Assembly (NCBI RefSeq): GCF_004117855.1
Contig: NZ_QWBW01000019.1
Location: 32,190-96,189 of the forward strand
From: Modicisalibacter coralii
GTDB lineage: Bacteria; Pseudomonadota; Gammaproteobacteria; Pseudomonadales; Halomonadaceae
Length of the DNA: 64,000 bases
Reading direction: 5' to 3'
Shown here: in pieces, positions 1-10,967 of the stretch
Layout: each line of letters opens with the position of its first letter
How positions within the stretch are numbered: the stretch's first letter is position 1
Notes under the pieces: generated by a model
The model's input: the letters and a program-made list of their open reading frames with translations, nothing else
Database searches by the model: none
What the model was told of the DNA's origin: nothing
Translations under genes and position numbers: made by a program

Positions 1-155
1 CCATGGCGGTCAACGGCAAGGTCGAGATCCGTCCGATGATGTACCTGGCCGTGTCCTACGATCACCGCATGATCGATGGCAAGGATGCGGTCCAGTTCCT
101 GGTCACGATCAAGGAACTGCTCGAGGATCCGGCGCGCCTGCTGCTGGATGTGTGA
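1..155 (+). CDS. sucB: Dihydrolipoyllysine succinyltransferase (E2 of 2-oxoglutarate dehydrogenase), C-terminal end, partial
   Basis: Only the last ~50 codons are inside the window; the reading frame is set by the codon beginning at base 3 and ends at TGA 153-155. The peptide contains [15 protein letters not shown], which carries the catalytic His and Asp (HRxxDG) of lipoyl-dependent acyltransferases, and ends LLLDV. It is E2 of the TCA-cycle 2-oxoglutarate dehydrogenase, moving the succinyl group to CoA. The adjacent lpdA and sucCD make SucB more likely than AceF or BkdB. The 5' part lies outside the window. Confidence 0.93.
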   Translation, partial: MAVNGKVEIRPMMYLAVSYDHRMIDGKDAVQFLVTIKELLEDPARLLLDV

Positions 156-190
156 TGCGTCGCCAAGCCAACCAGATCGAACAGGAATGA

Positions 191-1633
<1,443 letters not shown>

Positions 1634-1652
1634 CAATCACCGCTGTAAACCC

Positions 1653-1672
1653 ACGCCCCCGCCCGGGGGCGT
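1653..1672 (+). other. GC-rich hairpin between lpdA and sucC
   Basis: ACGCCCCC (1653-1660) pairs perfectly with GGGGGCGT (1665-1672) across a 4-base loop. No T-run follows, so it is not a canonical intrinsic terminator. It may stabilise mRNA ends or attenuate read-through into sucCD. Confidence 0.5.
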
Positions 1673-1771
1673 GTCGTCCGCTCATGGGCGAACGGGGGTG
1701 GCCCGAACCGAAGCCTGGCAAGGGCGTTCGCGGCCATCGTTCGAGTCACATGCAACCAATGGCATGACACG

Positions 1772-2937
<1,166 letters not shown>

Positions 2938-2938
<1 letters not shown>

Positions 2939-3810
2939 TGAGTATCCTGATCGACAAGAACACCAAGGTCATCTGCCAGGGCTTTACCGGTGGCCAGGGG
3001 ACCTTCCACTCCGAACAGGCGATCGCCTACGGTACCCAGATGGTCGGCGGCGTGACGCCGGGCAAGGGCGGCCAGGAGCATCTGGGTCTGCCGGTGTTCA
3101 ACACCGTCAAGGAAGCGGTCAAGGAGACCGGCGCCGAAGCCTCGGTCATCTACGTGCCGGCACCGTTCTGCAAGGATTCCATCCTCGAAGCCGCCAATGC
3201 CGGTATCAAGCTGATCGTCTGCATCACCGAGGGTATTCCCACCCTCGACATGCTCGACGTCAAGGTCAAGTGCGACGAGCTGGGCGTGCGCCTGATCGGC
3301 CCGAACTGCCCGGGCGTGATCACGCCGGGCGAGACCAAGATCGGCATCATGCCGGGCCACATCCACAAGCCGGGCAAGGTGGGCATCGTCTCTCGCTCCG
3401 GTACCCTGACCTATGAAGCGGTCAAGCAGACCACCGATCACGGCTTCGGTCAGTCCAGCTGCGTGGGCATCGGTGGCGACCCGATCCCGGGTTCCAACTT
3501 CATCGACATCCTCGAGCTGTTCGAGAAGGATCCGCAGACTGAAGCGATCGTGATGATCGGCGAGATCGGCGGTACCGCCGAAGAGGAAGCGGCTGCCTAT
3601 ATCAAGGAGCACGTCAGCAAGCCGGTGGTGGCCTACATCGCCGGCGTCACGGCGCCTCCGGGCAAGCGCATGGGCCATGCCGGTGCCATCATCGCCGGTG
3701 GCAAGGGCACGGCGGACGAGAAGTTCGCGGCCCTCGAGGCAGCCGGCGTCAAGACCGTACGCTCGCTGGCCGAGATCGGTGATGCGCTGAAGGAAGCGAC
3801 CGGCTGGTAA
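2938..3810 (+). CDS. sucD: Succinyl-CoA synthetase, alpha subunit
   Basis: The CoA-binding, phosphohistidine-carrying partner of SucC; 290 aa, normal length. The N-terminal CoA-binding Rossmann segment is [15 protein letters not shown] (residues 10-24). The phosphorylated His is in [14 protein letters not shown] (His247, matching the E. coli active-site His). [12 protein letters not shown] lies near residues 121-132. The start codon overlaps the sucC stop by one base. A strong intrinsic terminator follows and closes the operon. Confidence 0.97.
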
Positions 3811-3848
3811 TCGCGTCTACCGCATTGTCGTCAGGCCCGGCCTGACCG

Positions 3849-3875
3849 AAAAGGGCACCTCCGGGTGCCCTTTTT
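3849..3875 (+). terminator. Rho-independent terminator of the suc operon
   Basis: AAGGGCACC (3851-3859) pairs perfectly with GGTGCCCTT (3864-3872) around a TCCG tetraloop. It is preceded by A residues and followed by a T-run, a textbook intrinsic terminator 40 bases after sucD. Confidence 0.93.
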
Positions 3876-3900
3876 ACATTCTGACAGGGATAGGATCGCC

Positions 3901-3960
3901 TTCCGCCTTCCGCCTTCCGCCTTCCGCCTTCCGCCTTCCGCCTTCCGCCTTCCGCCTTCC
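3901..3960 (+). repeat. Heptanucleotide tandem repeat (TTCCGCC)n
   Basis: Eight uninterrupted copies of TTCCGCC run from 3901 to 3956 and a ninth partial copy (TTCC) ends at 3960. The tract lies in the noncoding gap between the suc terminator and the exopolysaccharide leader. Such perfect short repeats are prone to slippage and copy-number change; here that could alter spacing but not a reading frame. Confidence 0.95.
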
Positions 3961-4197
3961 AAACGTATCACTGCCGTTGCATCGCTTGCCTGCCGTCTTC
4001 GCCGTCATTGTTTTTGAGTTTTCTAATACTTTTTCTCAACAGTCCCGTTAACAACAGGATTAGTCGTCCATTAATGGTGCTGTTTTTGCGGTATTAGGGG
4101 ATTGAAGAAAGGTGGTTATTGCAAAAAATAACCCTTTTTTTTCCATGAAAAGACTCTAGCATGACCTAAAGTGGAGACAGACAGATACATACATATA

Positions 4198-4224
4198 CCT
4201 TTCGATTACAAAGTAATCGAAAGG
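4198..4224. promoter_or_regulatory. Perfect 12-bp inverted repeat upstream of ops
   Basis: CCTTTCGATTAC (4198-4209) and GTAATCGAAAGG (4213-4224) are exact reverse complements separated by AAA. It could be a dimeric regulator operator or a leader-RNA hairpin. It has no T-run directly after it, so a simple terminator is less likely. It lies about 67 bases before the ops element. Confidence 0.75.
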
Positions 4225-4290
4225 ACGTTTTCCTGAAAAAATAGAGAAATCAATCATTAATGGCGCTGGGGAAAGCCGATCAACCGCCGG

Positions 4291-4302
4291 GGCGGTAGCG
4301 TG
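4291..4302 (+). promoter_or_regulatory. ops element (operon polarity suppressor) of locus A
   Basis: The 12-mer GGCGGTAGCGTG matches the ops consensus exactly. In enterobacteria this element pauses RNA polymerase and recruits RfaH, a NusG paralogue that suppresses Rho-dependent polarity over long surface-polysaccharide operons. It lies 173 bases before wza on the coding strand, as expected for a leader. An identical copy with shared flanks precedes locus B (20805-20816). Confidence 0.88.
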
Positions 4303-4475
4303 GTCGGGAATCACCGTCTCGATGGCCTCAGGGCATGGTGCAATAAGGATGTCTGCGAAGCAGGGACGTGATGGTCGTTATTTCGCGGAATTAATGACGG
4401 TGAGCGTGGTGCATTAACGCCTCGCACATGAAAGACAAGACAGGGGCTCAATGTGAATTGCATGGGGACAGGATC

Positions 4476-5624
4476 ATGGCTTCTAGGTTGAACAACATCA
4501 AATCACGGTGGGGCTTGCCGGTCATGGGAGTGGCCATGATCGTCTGGCTTTCCGCTTGTGCGGCGGCCCCCGGGGCTCGCGTTCCCTATGACACGGGCGT
4601 GGAGCCTCTCGCTGCCAACGTCGAGGTCGAACCCATTACCATCGATCTGGTCAACGCCATGCGGGCCACGCCCCGGCCGGAAGCGATCGATCACGTCGGC
4701 AGCGAGGACTCGGGCCAGACAACCTTTACCAGGGTGCCCGAGGATTACGACTATCGGATCGGGCGCGGCGATGTCCTCAATGTCATCGTCTATGACCACC
4801 CGGAACTCACCATTCCTGCGGGCAGCGAACGCAGTGCGGAGGAATCGGGCAACGTGGTGCATGCCGACGGCAGCATCTTTTATCCGTACGTGGGGCAGAT
4901 CAAGGTAGCCGGGCGCACGGTCCGCGAGGTCAGGTCGGAGATTCAGCGGCGCCTGTCCGGTTTCATCGCGGAGCCCCAGGTTGACGTCAAGGTCGCCAGC
5001 TACAACGCGCAGAAGGTCTACGTGACGGGACAGGTCAAGGATCCGGGTGTCTTCTCGGTGACCAACGTGCCGGTCCACGTGCTCGACGCCATCAGCGATG
5101 CTGGTGGCCTGACGGAAACGGCCAACTGGCACGACGTGGTACTCAGCCGTGATGGGCAGGACCTGCATCTGTCCCTCTATGACATGCTGGTCAACGGCGA
5201 TCTCGAGCAGAACCTGCGCCTCAAGGATGGCGATGTCGTTCATGTCCTGGACGTGGGCAACCAGCAGATCTATGTGATGGGCGAGGTCAACGAGCCCGCC
5301 GCCCTGCCGATGGGAAACAGCGCGTTCTCGTTGACCACCGCCATTGCCCAGGCCAGGGGAATCCGCGAAGAAAGTGCGGACGCCTCCGGGATCTTCGTCA
5401 TCCGCCGCAATCCGGAGCCCAGCAAGGCCTACGCCACCGTCTATCAGTTGAATGCCAAGAATGCGGCGGCCTTCGTCCTCGGCTCGCAGTTCATGCTTCA
5501 GCCGGCAGACGTGGTCTATGTCACGGCGGCACCGGTGTCGTTGTGGAACCGTGTCCTGAATCAGATCCTGCCGTCGCTGACGACGATCTATCAGGCCACC
5601 GAAATCCACCAGAACCTCAAGTGA
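4476..5624 (+). CDS. wza: Polysaccharide export outer-membrane lipoprotein (Wza family)
   Basis: Forms the outer-membrane channel for exopolysaccharide or capsule export. The start at 4476 is preferred over in-frame 4428 because GGGGACAGG precedes it. It yields MASRLNN, a hydrophobic segment and lipobox LSAC, with the lipidated Cys at residue 28. A Poly_export domain follows (YRIGRGDVLNVIVYDHPEL), then SLBB-type beta-grasp repeats (VYVTGQVKDPGVFSV and IYVMGEVNEPAALPM). About 382 aa, near the family norm. Its TGA overlaps the wzb start (ATGA-like overlap at 5622-5626). Confidence 0.94.
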   Translation: MASRLNNIKSRWGLPVMGVAMIVWLSACAAAPGARVPYDTGVEPLAANVEVEPITIDLVNAMRATPRPEAIDHVGSEDSGQTTFTRVPEDYDYRIGRGDVLNVIVYDHPELTIPAGSERSAEESGNVVHADGSIFYPYVGQIKVAGRTVREVRSEIQRRLSGFIAEPQVDVKVASYNAQKVYVTGQVKDPGVFSVTNVPVHVLDAISDAGGLTETANWHDVVLSRDGQDLHLSLYDMLVNGDLEQNLRLKDGDVVHVLDVGNQQIYVMGEVNEPAALPMGNSAFSLTTAIAQARGIREESADASGIFVIRRNPEPSKAYATVYQLNAKNAAAFVLGSQFMLQPADVVYVTAAPVSLWNRVLNQILPSLTTIYQATEIHQNLK

Positions 5625-6073
5625 TGCAATTCTCCCGGGTGCTCGTCCTCTGCACGGGCAATACCTGCCGGAGCCCGGTAGCCGAGGCCCTGTTGAGGGC
5701 TCGGTTACCCCATCTGACGATCCAATCGGCGGGGCTCGGCGCCCTGGTCGACCATCCCGTGGAGGCTCAGGCCAGGCATCTCGTCGAAGGCATGGAAGGG
5801 CTCGATCTGAGCCGGCACCGGGCACGTCAGGTGACCCAGGAGATGATCCAGCAGGCCGATCTGATTCTGGTCATGACCGAGCGACAACGACTGGCCGTGG
5901 CCAAGATGCATCCTTCCATCATGGGAAAAGTGCTGCTGTTCGGTCGCTGGCTGGACAACGACGGCAAGGGCAAGGAGATATTAGACCCCCACGGAAAGAG
6001 CCATGAGGTCTTCGAATACATTCATGGGCAGCTCGTACAAGCCGCCGATAGCTGGGCGCGCAAGCTCGCCTAG
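5624..6073 (+). CDS. wzb: Low-molecular-weight protein-tyrosine phosphatase (Wzb)
   Basis: Cytoplasmic phosphatase that dephosphorylates the tyrosine-rich tail of Wzc and so drives the phosphorylation cycle needed for polymer assembly. The start at 5624 overlaps the last base of the wza stop and gives 149 aa, the usual LMW-PTP length. The signature CTGNTCRSP places the nucleophile at Cys10 and the phosphate-binding Arg at 16. The general acid is Asp121 in LDPHGKSHEVFE. Downstream wzc is its expected substrate. Confidence 0.95.
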   Translation: MQFSRVLVLCTGNTCRSPVAEALLRARLPHLTIQSAGLGALVDHPVEAQARHLVEGMEGLDLSRHRARQVTQEMIQQADLILVMTERQRLAVAKMHPSIMGKVLLFGRWLDNDGKGKEILDPHGKSHEVFEYIHGQLVQAADSWARKLA

Positions 6074-6115
6074 CGCCTGATCGTCATATTCTACATTACT
6101 TGTTTCGGGGGTCGC

Positions 6116-8377
6116 ATGGCTCAGAGTAACAATGAAATTCGCTCATCGTCGGACAATGATGAGCTGGATATCGGACGGCTCTATGGCGCGCTGAAGGACA
6201 ATGTCTGGACCATTGCAGCCATCACCCTGATGTTTGCCATGGCGGGAATCATCTATGCATTCCTGGCGACACCGATATATCGTGCCGATGCCCTCGTGCA
6301 AATTGAAAAGGCGACACCCAAGAACCCACTCTCGGAGGTCACCAGCTTGCTGGGCGAGGAACCCCCTTCGGAGTCGGAAATAGAGATCATACGCTCGCGC
6401 ATGGTGCTGGGGCGTGCAGTCGACATACTCAACCTCGACCTGTTGGTGGAGCCCGTGCAGGTCCCGGTCATAGGTGGGTTCTTGCATAGAGTCGGGATGA
6501 CTCGACCGGATTCTTTCATCGAAAATGTGCTGAATGATATCGGCGTCGATGGCAAGGCGTTCATGAAGAGTTTCGATTATGCCTGGGCGGGTGAGTCTAT
6601 CGACGTCGCGAGTTTTTCGGTATCCGACAAGTTTCTCAATGAGAATTTCGTGGTGCGTGTGGAGAATGGCTCGCGCTATGAACTCTTGCATGACGGAACC
6701 GTGATTGGTTCGGGTGTCGTTGGCCAGCAAGAGGAGTTCGACAAGGGTGAAATCGGCATCAATGTGAGCGCCATCAATGCGTCTCCGGGAGCGGGATTCA
6801 TCGTCAGGAAAATACCGCGATTGATGGCGATCAGTGATCTTCGCAAGCATCTCAGCATCAATGAACAAGGTGAAAAGACGGGTATTCTGAACTGGGGGCT
6901 CACGGATGCCAACCCGGTACTGGCGGAACGTGCCCTGGGTACCATCGCCGATATCTATGTGACACAAAACATACAGCGGCAGTCTGAAGAGGCACGCAAG
7001 AGTCTGGAGTTCCTGCATGGCCAGCTTCCCCATGTCAGGGATGAGTTGGGCACTGCCGAGGATCGTCTCAATAAATATCGTACCGACAGTGATAGCGTGG
7101 ATCTGTCCCTGGAAACCCAGTCGATCCTGGAACGACTGGTCAATCTCGAATCCCAGTTGAATGAGCTCGCGTTTTCCGAGGCGGAAATATCGCGGCGCTT
7201 TACGCCCAGCCACCCAACGTATGCAGCGCTGCTCGAAAAGAAAAGACAGTTGAAGAAAGAACAGGCGAACCTGGAAAGTAAGATAAATGGCCTGCCGAAG
7301 ACCCAACAGGAGATCTTGCGCCTCCAGAGAGATGTGTCGGTCAATCAGGCAATCTATGTACAACTACGCAACAAGGTTCAGGAGATGCAGATTGCCGAAG
7401 CGAGTACCGTCGGTAATGTGCGCATGCTGGACGATGCCAAGGTATCGCCAATACCGGTCGAGCCCAACAAGAAACTCATCGTCGCTCTGGCAACATTGCT
7501 TGGGGGCATGACGGGCGTGGGCATCATTCTACTGCGAGTCGCCCTGAGCCAAGGCGTCGAGACACCCGACCAGTTGGAACAGCTTGGACTTCCCGTCTAT
7601 GCAACCGTTCCTCTTTCGACCGAGCAGGCCAAACTCAACAAGCGAGTCAGAAGAACGGGGGGCGAAGGTTACAGCATCAATACCGGTGTGCTAGCCGAAA
7701 AGAATCCTACCGATATCTCCGTCGAGGCGTTGCGTGGCCTGAGAACGAGCCTCTATTTCGCAATGCTGGAAGGGGCCGACAATCGGCTGATGATTACCGG
7801 GCCAAGCCCAGCCAATGGCAAAAGCTTCGTTGCCATCAACCTGGCGGCCGTTTGTGCTCAGGCAGGCAAGAATGTCCTGATAATCGATGGCGACATGCGC
7901 AAGGGGCATATACATAGCGTATTCGGCGAGCATGCGGAGGGCGGCTTGAGCGAGGTGCTCGCCGGTCGTCAGAAAGTGCAGGACGTGATTCGTGCGGTAG
8001 ATGGTATTGATAATTTACATTACCTGTCACGTGGCATCGCGCCACCCAACCCTTCGGAATTGCTGGTGACGACCGGCTTTAGTGAACTGCTGGATGTCGT
8101 CAGTGATTATTATGACCTGGTGATCATTGACTCCCCCCCGGTGCTTGCCGTGACGGATGCCGCAATCATTGGCAAGAATGTCGGTACCACATTGATGATT
8201 GCCCGTTTCCAGGTGAACTCGCCGCGGGAAATAAAGCTTGCACTCAGGCGTCTCGATGTGGGCGGGGTAACCGTCAAGGGGGCCGTTTTGAATGCCGTCG
8301 AACAAAAGTCTGCCTTGGCCTACGGTTACGGCTATTACAATTACGTATATACCAATGTTGGCAGCAGTGCATCTTGA
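6116..8377 (+). CDS. wzc: Polysaccharide co-polymerase / BY-kinase (Wzc)
   Basis: Inner-membrane protein controlling chain length and export, 753 aa. An N-terminal Wzz-type region has TM1 near residues 30-52; a long periplasmic coiled-coil part ends at TM2 near residues 445-470. The cytoplasmic tyrosine kinase has Walker A GPSPANGKS (562-570), Walker A' LIIDGDMRKG (~590) and Walker B VIIDSPP (~670). The C-terminus is a tyrosine cluster (YGYGYYNYVY), the autophosphorylation site and Wzb substrate. GGGGGTCGC precedes the ATG. Base composition is visibly lower in G+C than in the downstream sugar-nucleotide genes. Confidence 0.95.
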   Translation: MAQSNNEIRSSSDNDELDIGRLYGALKDNVWTIAAITLMFAMAGIIYAFLATPIYRADALVQIEKATPKNPLSEVTSLLGEEPPSESEIEIIRSRMVLGRAVDILNLDLLVEPVQVPVIGGFLHRVGMTRPDSFIENVLNDIGVDGKAFMKSFDYAWAGESIDVASFSVSDKFLNENFVVRVENGSRYELLHDGTVIGSGVVGQQEEFDKGEIGINVSAINASPGAGFIVRKIPRLMAISDLRKHLSINEQGEKTGILNWGLTDANPVLAERALGTIADIYVTQNIQRQSEEARKSLEFLHGQLPHVRDELGTAEDRLNKYRTDSDSVDLSLETQSILERLVNLESQLNELAFSEAEISRRFTPSHPTYAALLEKKRQLKKEQANLESKINGLPKTQQEILRLQRDVSVNQAIYVQLRNKVQEMQIAEASTVGNVRMLDDAKVSPIPVEPNKKLIVALATLLGGMTGVGIILLRVALSQGVETPDQLEQLGLPVYATVPLSTEQAKLNKRVRRTGGEGYSINTGVLAEKNPTDISVEALRGLRTSLYFAMLEGADNRLMITGPSPANGKSFVAINLAAVCAQAGKNVLIIDGDMRKGHIHSVFGEHAEGGLSEVLAGRQKVQDVIRAVDGIDNLHYLSRGIAPPNPSELLVTTGFSELLDVVSDYYDLVIIDSPPVLAVTDAAIIGKNVGTTLMIARFQVNSPREIKLALRRLDVGGVTVKGAVLNAVEQKSALAYGYGYYNYVYTNVGSSAS

Positions 8378-8421
8378 TCGTTTTGCAAGTTTTCAAGAAT
8401 ATAATCTATCAGGATGTTGTC

Positions 8422-9339
8422 ATGTCATCTCGAGAATCGATCGTCTTCATCGTTACCAAGCCACTGCAGATCATGATGGCGATGGTGATCAGGGATTCCT
8501 TTAAATCCGGCACCAGCTGTCATCTTTACATAGTCAATGATTTCTTCAATGTGGCTGAGGTTTCGCAGCGATTGACGAATCATGATCTTCAGTGGCGCTC
8601 AGTGACGAATTTTCCGACACGGCAGGCGGCGATAGATCATCTCCAATATCGGAGTGTGGATAATGTATTCATCGATTCGGATGTCGGGATAAGGCTTTAC
8701 TTGAGCCTGCGAGCGGCCAAGCGGCGCTCGAAAGGACTCAAGATATCCGTGTATGAGGAAGGCTGCGGGACCTATCAGGATGATTATTACCCACCTCTCA
8801 AGGCTGGCTTCTTGAGATTGCTGGGGGTCGGGGACAGGTTGGGAGGATGCCATCTCACCGATGAGATCTGGCTATACGAAAAAAATGAATATCTGGAAAT
8901 ATTCCCCGCAACGAAAACGCTGGTGCGCGAGATAAGACAACCTTTGCATGATTTTTTGAAAGCCAATATGGGGCTGTTGAAGAAGATATTCGTCGGCAAC
9001 GATGAAGTCATTCCGAGTGGTTCTGAGTCGAATGGGGATGCCTGCATTATCTATCTTTCCAGTTGGCGGGTTTATGAAGAGGTCGTCAGTGATCTCCAGC
9101 AGGAAAAGAAGGACCTTTACATAAAACTTCATCCTCACATCAAGAATTACGATTCGCGTTGGATCAGTGGGCATTGTCGGATGTTGCCTTCTGCCGTACC
9201 CGCGGAAATAGCCATCATGGATCTGGCAAAACATTATCTCGATATCCTCGTGTACCATCATGACAGCAGCGTAGCGCGTTATGTGTCATTAGAGAATCTA
9301 CGCTTCGTCAATCTCGGGGACAGTGATCCGTTACCTTAG
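8422..9339 (+). CDS. Sialyltransferase-like glycosyltransferase (GT-52/polysialyltransferase-type fold), putative
   Basis: About 305 aa starting at MSSRESIVFIVTKPLQ; AGGA upstream of 8422 favours this start over in-frame TTG 8374, which overlaps wzc. Two short motifs of bacterial sialyltransferases are visible: a D/E-D/E-G motif in VYEEGCGTY and an HP motif in LYIKLHPH, followed by a YHHDSS segment near the C-terminus. By analogy it would transfer a CMP-activated nonulosonic acid to the growing glycan in the cytoplasm, which fits the CMP-nonulosonate pathway in locus B. Overall identity to known enzymes cannot be judged here. The gene is relatively AT-rich. Another GT-B family is possible. 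Confidence 0.6.
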   Translation: MSSRESIVFIVTKPLQIMMAMVIRDSFKSGTSCHLYIVNDFFNVAEVSQRLTNHDLQWRSVTNFPTRQAAIDHLQYRSVDNVFIDSDVGIRLYLSLRAAKRRSKGLKISVYEEGCGTYQDDYYPPLKAGFLRLLGVGDRLGGCHLTDEIWLYEKNEYLEIFPATKTLVREIRQPLHDFLKANMGLLKKIFVGNDEVIPSGSESNGDACIIYLSSWRVYEEVVSDLQQEKKDLYIKLHPHIKNYDSRWISGHCRMLPSAVPAEIAIMDLAKHYLDILVYHHDSSVARYVSLENLRFVNLGDSDPLP

Positions 9340-9642
9340 AACCATTTCCAAACTCTCGGATGATGGGCACCGGTGGCAGGGCAAAGCGAGGGTCCTTTGC
9401 CATGGCCGGAAAATGCTCCTTTCCATTCCGGCATTACCGCTATCCATGGCGGTCAGATAGCAGAGGTAGCGCCCAGGGAGGGGTTTACAGCGCCCTCGCG
9501 ACGCCCTGCCGCCGGAGAAGCCCACTTCGTCTAGCGGTTGTGAAAGGCGTTCTTAATGACGCGGGCTCTTGACCCTAACATTACCGAATTCCCGGACTGC
9601 TTGTCCTTGCTGCTGTGCCGATGACGTTGCTCTTCTCCATTC
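9340..9642. other. 303-bp noncoding gap, possible degraded sequence
   Basis: No ORF with a plausible start, ribosome binding site and recognisable motif was found on either strand. The segment is richer in G+C than the two glycosyltransferase genes it separates. It may be a remnant of a deleted gene or a dispersed intergenic repeat; I cannot decide from this window. Confidence 0.35.
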
Positions 9643-10938
9643 ATGGTGTCGATGATGCGTAAGCTGTATGCCTTTTCCTTCTCCTTCGAGCGTGGAGGAG
9701 CCGCGATAGCCGCCAGGAAATTTTCCAGACTCGCTGCCGAGTTTTCCGATGTTACCTGCGTGTCGGTCGACGCGGTGAACCATCTGGCACGCGATGCGGT
9801 GAGTGAAGCCCGGACCGCCCGGCTCTCCCGGGGCATTCATTTCTTGAAAAGGGTCATTTCTTATATTCTGGTCAAGGGTATGAGAGACGGCAATATATCC
9901 AAGCATTCGCTGAACCTGTTCTCATCTTCCGTTTTTTTGAAAAATATGCGCAAGGCGGCCCAGGAGCGCGCAATCTGCCATTTTCACTGGATCAACAATG
10001 ATTGTTTGAGTCTTTTCGATTTCAAGAAAATCCCTCCGAAGTCGATCATTACCTTGCATGATGAGTGGCTTTATTGCGGCACCGAGCACTATCACGACCT
10101 GCTGGGACAGGAAGTGTTCGTTTCCGGTTATCCCTTTAGGTGTCGAACGACCAAAGGCCTGAACTGGAACTGGTTTGCCTGGAAGATGAAGTGTCTGACG
10201 TTGTCGGGGCGTACGGACCTGCTGATAACCGTACCATCACTTTGGATGCATGAGCGTGCCAAGCGCAGCCATCTATTGTGCCAGCATACCGTGGAATTGC
10301 TGCCCAATCCGATAGAAACGCAAGATTTCCATCCGTCGAATATCTTGGAAAGACAGCACTCCAGAATTTCCCGAGGGATTCTCAATTCACAGCTCGTCAT
10401 CGTGACCGGCGCGGTGGATGGCAAGAAGAATCCGGTAAAAGGATTTGATCTTCTCGAAAAGGCGCTCGAGATCGTTTCCCGGGAGGTCTCTGACGACGTC
10501 TTGCGGAAAGTGATTCTCGTGTCGTTCGGCGGTAGCGAGGTTGGCAGGGGAGAGTTTGGCGGTATTGAAGTCATTTATCTGGGCAAGATCAGGGAAATAG
10601 AAACGTTGAGACGCGTTTATGCCATGGCGGATTTTGCGGTCGTGCCTTCGCTTGTCGAATCGTTCGGCCAGGTGGCGGCCGAAGCGCTGGCGTGTGGAAC
10701 GCCGGTCGTCGCTTTCCGTTGCTCAGGCTTGCAGGATATCGTCATTCATCAAGTCACGGGTCTGTTGGCGGACCCCTTCGAACCTCGTTCGTTGGCCGAA
10801 AGGATCATCGAGCTGATTCACTGCGCTCCGGAAGTAAGACAGCACTTGGGACATAACGGCAGGGAGTACGTGGTGAACAATTTCTCGTCAGAAGTCATTG
10901 CCAGGCAATATAAGGAAATCGTCAGCTCTTTGTGCTGA
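9643..10938 (+). CDS. Glycosyltransferase family 4 (GT-B)
   Basis: 431 aa. A C-terminal Glycos_transf_1 domain holds the EX7E motif [10 protein letters not shown] (Glu339/Glu347), followed by CGTPVVAF and GLLADPFEP, the nucleotide-sugar binding region of GT4 enzymes. The N-terminal part resembles WcaC/WcfI-like transferases ([24 protein letters not shown]). No ribosome binding site is obvious; ATGs at 9643, 9652 and 9655 are all possible starts. It overlaps the largest possible gmd frame slightly. Donor and acceptor are unknown; GDP-mannose or GDP-fucose from the next genes are candidates. Codon use is AT-rich for this genome. Confidence 0.82.
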   Translation: MVSMMRKLYAFSFSFERGGAAIAARKFSRLAAEFSDVTCVSVDAVNHLARDAVSEARTARLSRGIHFLKRVISYILVKGMRDGNISKHSLNLFSSSVFLKNMRKAAQERAICHFHWINNDCLSLFDFKKIPPKSIITLHDEWLYCGTEHYHDLLGQEVFVSGYPFRCRTTKGLNWNWFAWKMKCLTLSGRTDLLITVPSLWMHERAKRSHLLCQHTVELLPNPIETQDFHPSNILERQHSRISRGILNSQLVIVTGAVDGKKNPVKGFDLLEKALEIVSREVSDDVLRKVILVSFGGSEVGRGEFGGIEVIYLGKIREIETLRRVYAMADFAVVPSLVESFGQVAAEALACGTPVVAFRCSGLQDIVIHQVTGLLADPFEPRSLAERIIELIHCAPEVRQHLGHNGREYVVNNFSSEVIARQYKEIVSSLC

Positions 10939-10967
10939 CCGTCAATAACGATGAGGTAGTTGTCGCC

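Larger units (their letters stand above)
3961..4475 (+). promoter_or_regulatory. Long AT-rich leader/promoter region of exopolysaccharide locus A
   Basis: About 515 noncoding bases between the heptamer repeat and wza, visibly richer in A and T than the flanking genes (for example the 4100-4180 stretch with A and T runs). It contains a perfect 12-bp inverted repeat at 4198-4224 and an exact ops element at 4291-4302. The promoter should lie upstream of the ops element because ops acts in the transcribed leader. I could not assign -35/-10 boxes with confidence. Confidence 0.7.

Noticed and set aside
3901..3960. CRISPR-like array
   Set aside because: Units are 7 bases with no spacers; it is a simple tandem repeat.
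9331..9525. Minus-strand frame in the gap between the two glycosyltransferases as an IS remnant
   Set aside because: No transposase motif, terminal repeat or target duplication could be identified.
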